Position numbers and translations under genes: made by a program. Shown piece by piece: positions 23,650 through 34,238 of a stretch of DNA of 64,000 bases. Numbering within the stretch: position 1 is the stretch's first letter; each line of letters opens with the position of its first letter. The stretch is from Turnera subulata. Its lineage: Eukaryota; Streptophyta; Magnoliopsida; Malpighiales; Passifloraceae. The stretch lies in contig JAKUCV010004512.1 of the NCBI GenBank assembly GCA_028386065.3, positions 16,651-80,650 of the forward strand, written 5' to 3'. The notes below the pieces were generated by a model. It was not told where the DNA came from. It did not search any database and saw only the letters and a list, made by a program, of their open reading frames with translations.

Positions 23650-24944
23650 TGTTTCCAGTGCCTTTGGCTTGCTGTTGATCAGTACCCGCAAACTGGGTCA
23701 CCGCAAAATACACGATGAATTTGATATGACGGAATATTCTGTGAGCGTGCCTGTGAATGAATATTATATTGCAAATCCTGTTACTGGGCTAGTTTCAAAG
23801 ATCCCGAATCCCCCCTTTACCTTTGACCCACGCAAACCATTGGGATCATCAGATTTCACGGCCGGGATGGCAACGGTACCTAACTCCGGGGAACCTAAAC
23901 TGGTACTTTTTAGCCACAATTCCACGCGTGAGTTCATTGTTATGACTGTCAGTGATGGCGCCATGTTGTGGAGGAAAATAACAGTTCCTCCAGACGTACA
24001 TCTGTGCAGGTACTATGACTACTTTTGTGTTGCTGGAGTTGTTTACCCAACTATCGGATATGGCGGCTCCAAATGTGTGTCCATTTCTGCTGTAGATCTA
24101 AGGGATGAGACCTTTCATGATGAAATAATGCTTCCTGAGAAATCAGCTCTCGGTAAACAGAAGGCGATTGTGAGCAATAATAGGGACAGTTTGTATCTTA
24201 TGGATGTGCATCCCTTATTAGGAAACGATGGGTTCTTGAGATTATGGCTTCTCAAGGATTTGCATAGGAGAGAGTGGGTTAGGATACAGAATCTGGATGT
24301 CTCGGCCATCAGTTTTGTAGATCCATTCCCCTTGTCTTTGCTTTGGTTAGTATCTGAACAAGTCTTGGTTGTCAGGACCAAGAAAAAGTACCTAAAAGGA
24401 GGCGATGAAGTGGACTTAGATGACAGTACTGAAGCAAGTTCTGATAATAATAACGCGATCGTCGCTTGGTGTCTGAGGTCAGGAAATTGGAAGAAACTAG
24501 CAGAATGTGAAGCTAAATACAAGCTTCGAGTGCTCTGGCACACTGACAGCCTTCTTCAACCGAAGAAGATGCAATCACACACTTCTATGCCCGCTCTGAT
24601 TGATGGATCAAGGTTAATAACATCCATTCTAGTTTGTTTTTTTACCTCTCAAACTTCTATTGTTGGCATATATGTTTCGTACTCTGATAAGCGTTGTTTT
24701 TTGTTTTCTGCTTCTTCTATCAAACCGTGCGTACGTTTAACATGTATAAACCTTTAGACGGGCATCTTCTTCTATAGACAACATTTATTTTCACTCTTTA
24801 CGTGCTTGAAACCTTCTTGCTTTTCAGTGGGATGACTACGATTACGTGTTTTCTTCGAACAAAATTGTAATATACTTTTTCCGGTGCTCGAGTGGTCTAA
24901 TTTGGCTTAGCCATGGGAGTTAGTGCATTATTACTTAGTACGTG

Positions 24945-25100
24945 TAGGCGATGGAATATTGTATTGCAAATCCTCAACCCCATCCAAATCCGCATAGCAA
25001 GGTTACCTACGAAACACTGGGGAACTTAAAAGTGGTAATTAATAGCAGCGACAAAAAGTCATATGTACGTTATGCCTGTGGGTGCGGATTGGTTATCACA
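24945..25100 (+). pseudogene. Decayed partial copy of the F-box-associated region
   Basis: GAATATTGTATTGCAAATCC (24953-24972) closely matches the functional copy near 23760. About 50 bases on, TACCTA...GGGGAACTTAAAAGTGGTA parallels 23876-23906. The spacing is shortened and the frame is lost. It looks like a tandem fragment left by local duplication. Confidence 0.5.
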
Positions 25101-25675
25101 TTTTTCCTTTGTCATGTCTCCCACTAGGAGGCCACACTCATTTAACAACATAGCAGAAGATACCACATTATGAAGAGTACTCATAACTGATGAACAGCCC
25201 AATCCAGGTCACTGTGATCTTCTAAACATGGGTCATGCAATGTTTTGTGTTCGTCAGGAGTTTTAACGATGGAAATGGGATAAACGAATTAAACCCTTGA
25301 CAAACAACATGTTGTTGTACATTAATTGAACCCATCTTTTTTTTTTTTCCTTTTGCTAACAAGAAGGATATATTCTACGATGAATTGGATCAGTCAAGGT
25401 GTTTAGGAGTATCGAATTAGACGCAGAGTTGTTTGAATTAAACTTGTGTTCAATCCACAAATAGGTTGGGTTCGGAATACCTAATTAACCACATGTTCAA
25501 TCCTCAATTAGTGGGGTTCCTGATACTTAACCACATGAAATAGGAGGAAACACTGCCACTAACTAAGAGTAGAACCCAAAGATAGCAACTCGCCTTCATC
25601 TCCACCAAATTCTGAACTGATCAAAACAGGTAACGCGTACGTGGTTATTCCGATTTTGAGCTTTGGAGTAGAATT

Positions 25676-25711
<36 letters not shown>

Positions 25712-26664
25712 TCCTTTATGCGACTATGGTCACTCTGACGTCCAAAGAGTACTGGAATTTGACGTTCGTATGCTGTTGGGAAGCAATGTTGCGTTAATGC
25801 ATGAAATAGTCTATCTGGGGGATTGGAGATTGCCCAGGCATCCTTGACAACGCCCTTATCCCTCTCTGTGCTTGGGATTGGAGAGAGGACCTCGTGTGGC
25901 CACTGTATTACTTTTCAAAGTAAGAATTAATAATCACCCAAGAAAAGAAGAGTAAGAATATTTTTCGTTGATTCCTAACTTAGTTATCAACCATATATAA
26001 TGTCAATTTTAAGTATGAAGTATATATTTTTTTAGTATTTAAATGTAAGCAAAAGAAGGTAATAGTTCTTGCAAAACACGGTAATGTGTCCATTGGTACA
26101 AGAGATCCCTACTTTCTCATTAGAAATAATGGATGCTCTGTTTACCATTTTTGCCAATTATAGATATCTTTTAAATCCTGAAAATTGAATTTACCCATCA
26201 GAAACATGATTATTTTTTGTAGGAAGCCATATAAGAAAAGAAATAGCTAAATTTTTTTTTCTGAGATTACAGCGTTGCCTGATACCTTAATCTTTTTGCA
26301 ATTACAAAACCTTTTAGACGTATGCACACTATATGAGCAGGACACACTGACAGTCTGCCACTGTAGTATCCTACACATCATAAGAAGCAAGAAACAAACA
26401 AACTCAGAGTTGGTGCCTTTGTGCCCATTTTGCACCATTAACATTTCCTATTACATGTCCAACAACTCTTCGTTTGTCGTATCAGCCATTTTGGACGTCA
26501 ATCTTCCCAATCTTAACCAGTAACTATCCACTTTTTTGTTCTTCAAGAAAACAGGGCATCCAATAATTCAGTACAGGAACACCTCAAGAATCAACATCCT
26601 CTGCTTTCTCCAACATAACATAAATAAAGACATATACCCAATCAACTCTTGAACCCTTCAACTT
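25101..26664. other. Intergenic sequence before the first P450
   Basis: No gene recognised. A (GA)n microsatellite lies at 25680-25708. Small frames at 25641-25847 and 26275-26523 have no motif. Confidence 0.5.
25680..25708 (+). repeat. (GA)n microsatellite
   Basis: Roughly fourteen uninterrupted GA units. Confidence 0.9.
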
Positions 26665-26699
26665 CTCACCCCAAAAAAAAAAAAACAAATTAGCAGCAA

Positions 26700-28427
26700 A
26701 TGGAGGCTTGGGTTTCTTACGCAGCTCCGTCTCTCGCCGCCGTAGTGATAATCTTCCTCTCCCGCCGCCTCCTCCGCCGCAAACAAAAGCTACCTCCAGG
26801 CCCAAAACCCTGGCCCATAATCGGAAACTTCAATCTCATAGGCCCACTCCCCCACCGTTCCCTCCACGAGCTAGCCCAAAAATATGGACCCCTCATGCAG
26901 ATCCAATTCGGATCTTTCCCGGTCGTGGTGGGCTCTTCCGCGGAAATGGCCGAAGCCATCCTGAAGACCCACGACATCAGCCTCGCCGGCCGCCCCAACT
27001 TCGCCGCCGGGAAGTACACCACCTACAACTACTCCGACATAACATGGTCACAGTACGGGCCGTACTGGAGCCAACTACGCAGGATTTGCATGACGGAACT
27101 CTTCAGCCCCAAGCGACTTGAACAATACGAGCACATCCGCGTAGAAGAGCTAAAAGCACTCTTGAAGAACCTGTACACTTCGGATGGCAAACCCGTCAGG
27201 ACAAGAGAGCAGTTCTCTGATGTGAGCCTTAACATCATTAGCCGGATGGTTCTGGGGAGGAAGTTCACTGTCCAGGGCGGCGGGGATGATGATGGGGATA
27301 TGGAGATAGTGACGCCTAAGGAGTTTAAAGAAATGTTGGATGAGCTGTTCTTGCTTAATGGGGTGTTGGATATAGGGGACTGGATACCCTGGCTTGCTTT
27401 CTTGGATTTGCAGGGGAATATTAAGAGGATGAAAGCAGTGGCCAAGAAGTTTGATAGGTTTATAGAGCATGTGTTGGATGAACATGAAGAGAGGAGAGCA
27501 AGCGTCAGGGATTATGTGGCTAAGGATATGATGGATATTCTTTTGCAGATAGCCGGTGATACTAATCGCGAGGTTAGGCTTGAAAGGATTGGAGTCAAGG
27601 CACTAACCCTGGTATGTTTAATTTAATTATTGTGCTTCGTTTTTAAATTTGATGAACATAGTTGAAACAGGGTACATTATAAGTTTCAATTTTATCACAG
27701 AATTGTGCTTGCAAAAGTGTAATCGGTAACTAACATGATCTCATCTGATTTTTCCTTCTTCTATGTGTTACTTTATTTGGCTCTTTTAATTCTTCAGGAC
27801 TTGATAGCTGGTGGAACTGAGAGCACAGCAGTGACAGCTGAATGGGCACTAGCAGAGCTCCTAAGAAAGCCAGAGATTTTCGACAAGGCAACAGAAGAAT
27901 TGGATAGAGTAATTGGAAAGGAGAGATGGGTAGAAGAGAAGGACATTGTCAACTTACCATATGTGGATGCAATCATCAAGGAAACCATGCGCCTGCACAA
28001 TGTGTCCCCACTGCTAGTGCCTAGACTTGCACGCGAGGACGTTCAAATTGCAGGGTATGACATCCCAAAAGGAACCCGTGTCATGGTAAATGTGTGGACT
28101 ATAGGGAGAGATCCAAAACTATGGGACAAACCTGAAGAATTCATACCGGAGAGGTTCATTGGCAAGAAAGTTGAACTTCAGGGCCAAAACATCGAGCTAA
28201 TACCATTTGGAGCAGGGCAGAGGATTTGTGTTGGGCATCCTTTTGGATTGAAGGTGATTCAGTCTAATGTGGCAAATCTTTTGCATGGGTTTAAATGGAA
28301 GCTGCCTAGTGGCATGAAGAAGGAAGAATTGGATATGGAAGAAGTTTTTGCTCTGTCTACTCCTAAGAAAATCCCACTTGTTGCTGTTGTTGAGCCAAGG
28401 CTTCCACCCCATCTTTACTCAAACTGA
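26700..28427 (+). CDS. Cytochrome P450, CYP71 clan, CYP92-like (copy 1)
   Basis: ER-anchored haem monooxygenase; relatives include CYP92 enzymes annotated as trimethyltridecatetraene synthase-like or flavonoid hydroxylase-like. Substrate not deducible here. Two exons, 26700-27611 and 27798-28427, phase 0, GT-AG, 513 residues (normal length). N-terminal anchor at about 5-23, proline hinge PPGPKPWP, I-helix AGGTES at 308-313, KETMR with Glu366 and Arg369, PERF, haem loop FGAGQRICVG with Cys448. Oddities compared with copy 2: RLHN in place of RLHP after the ExxR motif, CVGHPFG in place of CPGYPLG after the haem Cys, and a Gly/Asp-rich insertion GGGDDDGD near residue 198. The reading frame is intact and the essential Cys, Glu and Arg are kept. 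Confidence 0.9.
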
Positions 28428-29749
28428 TTGTAGTTTGCTTTCAAATAATGATGGGATCTTGAGCTTGTCTTGTGCATAAGAAGGACGTTTGTATTATGAA
28501 TGCACAACTTTATTGCTGCTTAACATTTGTGTTGAAAGTTTTTTTGTGTGTGTGTAATCCTATGTCTTCTTACAGCTGGTAGAGCCGATGTTAAAATTAA
28601 CGAGTGATTATACGATATATCTTTGGCACCATAACTTGGAGAAATAGGCCAAATGAAGGAAGAGAAAACCTTTACACTTGGTTTGGTATACATTATTTAG
28701 CATTCCAACTATGCATGTTTATTTGGTGTAAGGGGGATAGGTCATAAGTTTTGTTGCTTGACTTCAACCACTGAAGTCGGAGAAAATAGAAGAATTATCA
28801 GCGAGAAAGCTCACCAAAGTGATAGGACATGATAGAATTCTGACTTTTCTCTCACCATTGGCTAGGATTGAATAGTTTGCAGTCTCAAAATGTTGGGTTA
28901 CTCCTTGAATCTACCGTTTATAGAACCTCTATGTTTACCAGAACTCCTTGACTCGCCTGGGCTTTCAATCCTGCTAGGCCATACCATAGTACATCATTTC
29001 CAGATCCACAAGACACAAGCCTCTAGTGGTTCGGGCTTTAATACAGGTCATAATGGACCACTTGGCATTGATGTTCCAAAAAAAAGTACAAATTGTCATC
29101 TCCATAAAGCGAAGGAACATTGTTCCCGTCCATTACAATCATTATAAAAAGTTGAAGCGCATCATGGAGATTTAATTATGTTGTCATCAACCCCATTTTT
29201 GTCAATAATTAGTTTAACCCCCGCAATTGTTTGTGGTATTACTTGAGTGAAGAATCTCAATCAACCCACGATAAGAATGTTATGCTGCGAGCATTCTCCA
29301 TTGATTTGGTTCTTAGAGAATACCTATGCCTCTCACAGTGGTTGTTCATCATTTATTAGAAACCCTTACGCCAAAGTCTAAACCCAGACATAAGGTAACC
29401 TTTCTAAGTTTCAGCTCAAATAGCTCTGCTTTTCAGGAAATTTCTAAATCACGTGTTGCGTGAACCACGTTAACTGGATATTACCCCCCATAATCAAAGA
29501 TTACTAAATCCATACTATAGCCTCATTTTTCTGGTATTTTTGGTAAAATTGTTTGTGTTCATATCAGAACAAATAACATGCTGAGTTGATATGTTATTAC
29601 TAATAATTTAAAATAAGAAAAAAAATCTAATATTGAATGATTCATAGTGCACCTTCATCTCCAACTCCACCCCACTAGTTGCCTATTCTGGTATCTGAAG
29701 CTTTACCCTACTAATAAGGACTCGGATTTGTCCGGGTATGCACCTGGTT
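28428..29749. other. Spacer between the P450 genes, first part
   Basis: 3' flank of copy 1, then sequence with no gene. A frame at 28890-29147 has no motif I know, and its boundaries suggest decayed repeat sequence. Confidence 0.45.
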
Positions 29750-29950
29750 GTGGTGGGCAGTGCTATCAAACTCGGACCGGCTCGGACGGTCGAATCCGGT
29801 TAACCGTGACCCGGATGGGTCTCCGGGTTTTTCGTTCCTTTGTTAATTTTCGGTCGAACCGCGGTTTGCCCAGTATTTACCTGGGAAAACCGCGACCCGG
29901 AGGTCCGACCGGTTCAACCCCGGTCCAAGTTTAATAACACTGGTGGTGGG
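29750..29950. mobile_element. hAT-type MITE with 8 bp target duplication
   Basis: Element 29758-29942 (185 bp) starts CAGTGCTATCAAACTCGGAC and ends GTCCAAGTTTAATAACACTG, imperfect terminal inverted repeats of about 20 bp with CAGTG ends as in hAT elements. The 8 bp GTGGTGGG is duplicated exactly at 29750-29757 and 29943-29950. The interior is GC-rich and rich in CGG/CCG, unlike the AT-rich flanks, and has no coding capacity. Confidence 0.85.
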
Positions 29951-30050
29951 TAAGTATTCCAATAAAGAATTTCTATATATACAAGACTTAGACCTGAAAC
30001 CTCTCTTAAATGTCACTAAATGACTTACCAATTAGAGCAACTCCACATCG
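29944..30050 (-). mobile_element. tRNA-derived SINE, copy 3
   Basis: On minus: GGAGTTGCTCTAATTGGTAAG (A-box-like, about 30020-30044), then GGTTTCAGGTCTAAG (B-box-like, about 29984-30002) and the shared 3' end TTCTTTATTGGAATACTTAC. The MITE at 29758-29942 inserted at its 3' end. Same family as copies at 6229 and 10690. Confidence 0.6.
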
Positions 30051-31600
30051 GTCACTAATTGTCATTTTCAGGCACGGTACAAATAGTCCTGAATTGTGCC
30101 GGGGAGAAGTTCTGGGTGAAAGCATTAAAATTTAAGTGCTTGGCTTCAACCAGTTTTTATTCTTTCTTCATGATCATGGGTCTTCGCTAATTATCACCAT
30201 CAGTAGTTCATCACCAACTGCATTTTTGTCCATCTGCATGGTGCTTAATATGCAGCCAAAGCCAATTGAAGCACCAAATTTCTAGAAGTAACTGATATGA
30301 GCCACTTCCACCCATATATGTCACGTGCATAATATCTGATGATGCACCTAGATCTTGATAGATAATTTAATTTCTATCATTTTCCTGTTGCAACTAGTTT
30401 TATCACATAATTTCTTAGTTATGATTTAGAATCAAATCTTCACTCAAAAAGTTTATAAGCATAAATTGAGTGTTATTAAAATCATTTTCTCTTTATTACT
30501 ACTGTTTATTACTAATAAAGACATCCATATCCAAAACATAATAAATTATCAGTAATACGTTTTTTTTACAGCGTTTCTCTTTCAGGAGTCGCCGGTTAAT
30601 TGCATAAGTTTTGTCTTTTTTTAGAAACAAAGCTAACGCAGGTAAGTGTATACTGGCTAAGCGTGAAATGGTAGTGGCAATCATTCTCAAAAGAGCTAAT
30701 AATTCTAGCCCAATTTAATGTCTAATAAAATATTCAACATCATGGATCACATTGGTTGCTTTCCGGCATCTAAAGTTGGTAACTACCAGTAAGGACGCAG
30801 CCGCCGGTCAATATGCTCAAGTCAATTTGAAATTTCATGTTCCAAACCTATTCTACTTCATCAATATTTTCCAGGAAAATGTAGAGGAAACATTAACATA
30901 TACATACAATGGTGATGACTTTTTGCTTTAGGTACGTCAATGATCAAGGCACGATCGAATATGAACGGAAAACTTGGGCGGCTTTTCAAAGTCGAGTCAA
31001 TGCTAAAAAAGGGTGGAAAAAAAACAAAGTGGAGTCAATGGTCAAGGTAAATGATATTGCTCACTTCTTTTCCAGGATCAACCAAGAAATTGAAGCTGAT
31101 GACTAACTAGTTGCTCAGTGCCTCGCATTTTCAAGGAAAAAACTAAGTAGTGGAGAAATGACACAAGGTTTTTTTGGTTAAAAAAAGAGGAGCTAAGGAC
31201 TGAAAATTTCGATTGGTTTGTCCATGGATCAGTCAGGAAATTCAGTGGCTAGTCTCTCAAGTGCCCTGATTTGGTTTCAATAATTCATTGACTTCACTGT
31301 TCGCTATCACTAGGTTGCTTCCCAGTGAAATTAACACTTCCCCGGCCCATAAGAAATCATTTTTTCTTTCTAATCAACAAATCATTTTACTTAATTATTA
31401 ATAATTAAAGGGTTAAATAAACTTTTCCACAACAAATACGATCAAGCAAAACCTCTCAAAACTTTCAAGGGCCCAAGCTATGCCATTGTGGTGCCCACAG
31501 ATTGTCCTTTTATAAGCTTTACCAACTCTTTTTTTGTCCTAATACCAATTTAATAAAGTATCTTGTAATAAAATAATGGGAACCTCGATGACGAGTGTAA
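30051..31600. other. Spacer between the P450 genes, second part
   Basis: No gene or repeat recognised apart from short frames such as 30909-31106 without motif. The last 100 bases contain the promoter of copy 2: an ATAAATACCCC TATA-like box at about 31615-31625. Confidence 0.4.
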
Positions 31601-31704
31601 CACCTTCCCCAACCATAAATACCCCCTCGGTTCTCCAACTTCCATCACTGCCATCTTTACCACTCCACAAAACCCACAAAAGGCAAACGAAGCTAAACAA
31701 AAAC

Positions 31705-34238
31705 ATGGAGACTCCTGCTTGGGTTTCCTACGCCGTAGCTTTTGCCACTGTCGCCTTAGTCCTCCTCTCCCGCTACCTCCGCCGCCGCAAGCTCAACCCA
31801 CCGCCAGGCCCAAAACCGTGGCCCATAATCGGGAACCTCAACCTCATAGGTGAGCTCCCCCACCGTTCCCTCCACGAGCTCTCCAAGAAATATGGGCCTC
31901 TCATGCAAGTCCAGTTCGGGTCATTCCCGGTCGTGGTGGGTTCTTCCGTCGAGATGGCCAAAACCATCCTCAAAACCCACGACGTCACCTTCTCAGGCAG
32001 GCCCAAAACCGCCGCGGGGAAGTACACCACCTACAACTACTCCGATATCACATGGTCACCCTACGGACCTTACTGGCGCCAGGCACGTAAAATGTGCCTG
32101 ATGGAGCTTTTCAGCGCGAAACGCCTCGAATCGTACGAGTACATTCGTGTGGAGGAGCTGAGGAACCTTCTCCAGAACCTGTACACCAACCGGGGCAAGC
32201 CTATTAACCTGAAGGACTATCTCTCCGATGTGAGTCTTAATGTGATTAGCCGTATGGTTCTTGGGAAGAAGTACACGGTGAAGGATGAGAACTCGAAGGA
32301 GATTGTGACGCCAGAGGAGTTCAAAGAAATGCTTGACGAGTTGTTCTTGCTTAATGGGGTGTTGGATATCGGGGACTCGATTCCATGGATTGCTTTCATG
32401 GATTTGCAAGGGTATATTAAGAGGATGAAGGCTTTGGCCAAGAAGTTTGACAGGTTTATGGAGCATGTGTTGGATGAGCACAATGCGAGGAGGAGAGCAG
32501 ACAAGAACTGGGTTCCTAAGGATATGGTTGATGTTCTTCTCGATCTTGCAGATGATCCAAGTCTTGAGATCAAGCTTGAAAGACATGGAGTTAAGGCCTT
32601 TTCACAGGTATGTAGTGGTTGCTTTTGCTTGTTTTGGATTCGGATAGATGCTTTACTTGTGAAGTTTGGACTTTTCAATATTGCTCAATTGATTGGAGGA
32701 TTCGTTGGGCCACTTCTTTTTCTCGTGAAAATTGACTTACTGTGCTTCGTGGAAAATTAAAATGAAATAGTTTCTGCAAAATTGTGACTTGTAACAGTGA
32801 TGCATGTATAAGCCGCAGAGTTCATCACAGACTGTGGAGGTGGAGTCCTAGGAAAACCAATTCGGTCAATATCATCATCCAGTTTCTGGAATGTGATGGG
32901 ACTGAAGGAACATGTTTTTGGTCTTATTAAACATTTCATATCCCAGACGTCGGGGTTATTTTTCTTTTAATTCTTTTATTACTATCTTCAATTATTTTCT
33001 TTAACCCAAAATTTCGCATAAAAAAATGTCTGAAAATGACCCAATTTTATTTCCAAAAAAAAAAAAACTTCGTTCCACTCCCACCAGTCCAGTAGTTGAC
33101 ACTAATAGCAAACCAGCTTTTAGCCAAAGTCACAGAGCACTTTCTTTAATTTGGGCAAAAAAAGGTTACAAGTTAAACTCATTGAGACATTCCCCTCCTG
33201 CAAACCCCCAAATGGCCAAAAGTCTTTGCTCATAAATATAAGCAATGCCCGTTTATGAGAGAATTAGTAACTTCTACTACTATCTATCAATCAAACCATT
33301 ATTTACAAAACTTCTTTTTGCATAACTGCACATCAAGAGCTTCTTTTATTATTGTGGTTCTTTTGTCTGTTTGTCTTTGTCCAATTCTACGGAAATAAGT
33401 GTATAATAGGTCGCAACTTGCCCAAAAAATCTTATCAAGTTGACTTATTCAACAAGCACCCTCCTTTTCTTTGAACTGCATAGTTATTTTTTTAATTACC
33501 TGAAAAGTGACAATCGACTTATGTCATTTCTTCTGCATAAAAGATTCAAGCTAAGTTAGTGTCCATGCATCCTCAGGACTTTTTTTTTTGATATGAATGC
33601 ATCCTCAGGACTTGATTGCTGGTGGAACCGAGAGCTCTGCCGTGACAGTAGAATGGGCACTTTCTGAAATCCTGAGGAAGCCAGAGATTTTCAAGAAGGC
33701 AACCGAGGAGCTGGACAGGGTAATTGGAAGGGAGAGATGGGTAGAAGAGAAAGACATGGTTAACTTGCCTTACATCTACGCCATAGCTAAGGAGACCATG
33801 AGGTTGCACCCTGTGGCACCCATGTTGGTGCCTAGGGCAGCTCGTGAGGATATTCAAGTGAATGGTTATGATATCCAAAAGGGCGCTCGCGTCCTTGTCA
33901 ATGTGTGGACAATAGGGAGGGACCCAAATGTGTGGGAAAAACCTGATGAGTTCTGGCCCGAGAGATTCCTGAACAATGCAGTTGATGTTAAAGGTCATGA
34001 CTATGAGCTGCTCCCGTTTGGGGCTGGTAGGAGGATGTGCCCTGGGTACCCTCTAGGGCTAAAGGTTATTCAGGCCACTTTGTCTAATCTGCTCCATGGG
34101 TTTAACTGGAGGTTGCCTGGTAACATGAAGAAGGAGGAGTTGAGTATGGAGGAAATCTTTGGGCTTTCTACCCCAAGAAAATACCCACTTGTTGCCGTCC
34201 CTGAGCCCCGGCTTCCATCTCATGTTTACCCAAAGTGA
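31705..34238 (+). CDS. Cytochrome P450, CYP71 clan, CYP92-like (copy 2)
   Basis: Tandem paralogue of the gene at 26700, same strand and same intron position. Exons 31705-32607 and 33609-34238, phase 0, 510 residues. The start at 31705 is chosen because METPAWVSYA aligns with the first residues of copy 1; an ATG at 31576 would add a Ser/Pro/Thr stretch before the anchor. Motifs: PPGPKPWP hinge, AGGTES at 305-310, KETMRLHP with Glu363 and Arg366, PERF, FGAGRRMCPG with Cys445. These match the CYP92 consensus better than copy 1. The intron is 1001 bp against 186 bp in copy 1, and its acceptor lies in a duplicated segment (see 33565-33613). Probably functional; substrate unknown. Confidence 0.92.
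33565..33613 (-). mobile_element. Micro-retroposon footprint that duplicated a splice acceptor
   Basis: ATGCATCCTCAGGACTT occurs at 33565-33581 and again at 33597-33613. The 15 bases between (33582-33596) are T8 plus GATATGA, i.e. on minus TCATATC followed by A8. The duplicated 17 bases include the intron acceptor CCTCAG and the first exon codons. Only the second acceptor gives an open frame; use of the first meets TGA within five codons. Confidence 0.65.

Larger units (their letters stand above)
18214..23654 (+). mobile_element. Ty3/gypsy chromovirus LTR retrotransposon, Reina-like
   Basis: Complete element 18219-23649 (5431 bp) flanked by the 5 bp duplication TGTTT (18214-18218, 23650-23654). 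It has two 281 bp LTRs, TG...CA ends, a primer-binding site and a polypurine tract. The domain order gag, protease, reverse transcriptase, RNase H, integrase, chromodomain defines Ty3/gypsy chromoviruses. The small size and short LTRs suggest the Reina clade. The gag-pol frame is broken by four in-frame stops (18693, 19749, 20541, 21892) and two single-base losses (near 20646 and 20885), so this copy cannot make a full polyprotein. It inserted in sense orientation into the F-box gene. Confidence 0.92.
17747..24870 (+). pseudogene. F-box protein gene split by a retrotransposon
   Basis: The 5' part (17747-18218) encodes a Ser-rich N-terminus and an F-box at about residues 47-90 (FLPVDIVSRILSYAPASFL...ACKAWAEML). 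F-box proteins recruit targets to SCF ubiquitin ligases through SKP1. The 3' part (from 23650) carries an F-box-associated, beta-rich region with VNEYYIANPVTG and DLDD-type acidic loops, the usual substrate-binding half. A 5.4 kb Ty3/gypsy element lies between them. The two halves are in the same frame across the duplicated TGTTT target, so the gene was intact before insertion. Read through into the 5' LTR, translation ends at 18328 after about 36 foreign residues, leaving only the F-box half. The 3' half runs open to 24757. A GT-AG intron 24613-24827 with a short last exon to 24870 is an alternative. Confidence 0.8.

Noticed and set aside
24613..24757. Read-through of the F-box 3' half to 24757 as the true C-terminus
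   Set aside because: Kept only as one option: GGTTAATA at 24613 and TTTTCAG at 24827 offer an intron, and the residues after GSR look like intron translation.
25680..25708. Possible regulatory GAGA element
   Set aside because: It is a plain microsatellite, not close to a supported transcription start.
26708..27121. Pro-rich 137-residue frame on plus
   Set aside because: Out-of-frame shadow of P450 copy 1 caused by high GC in exon 1.
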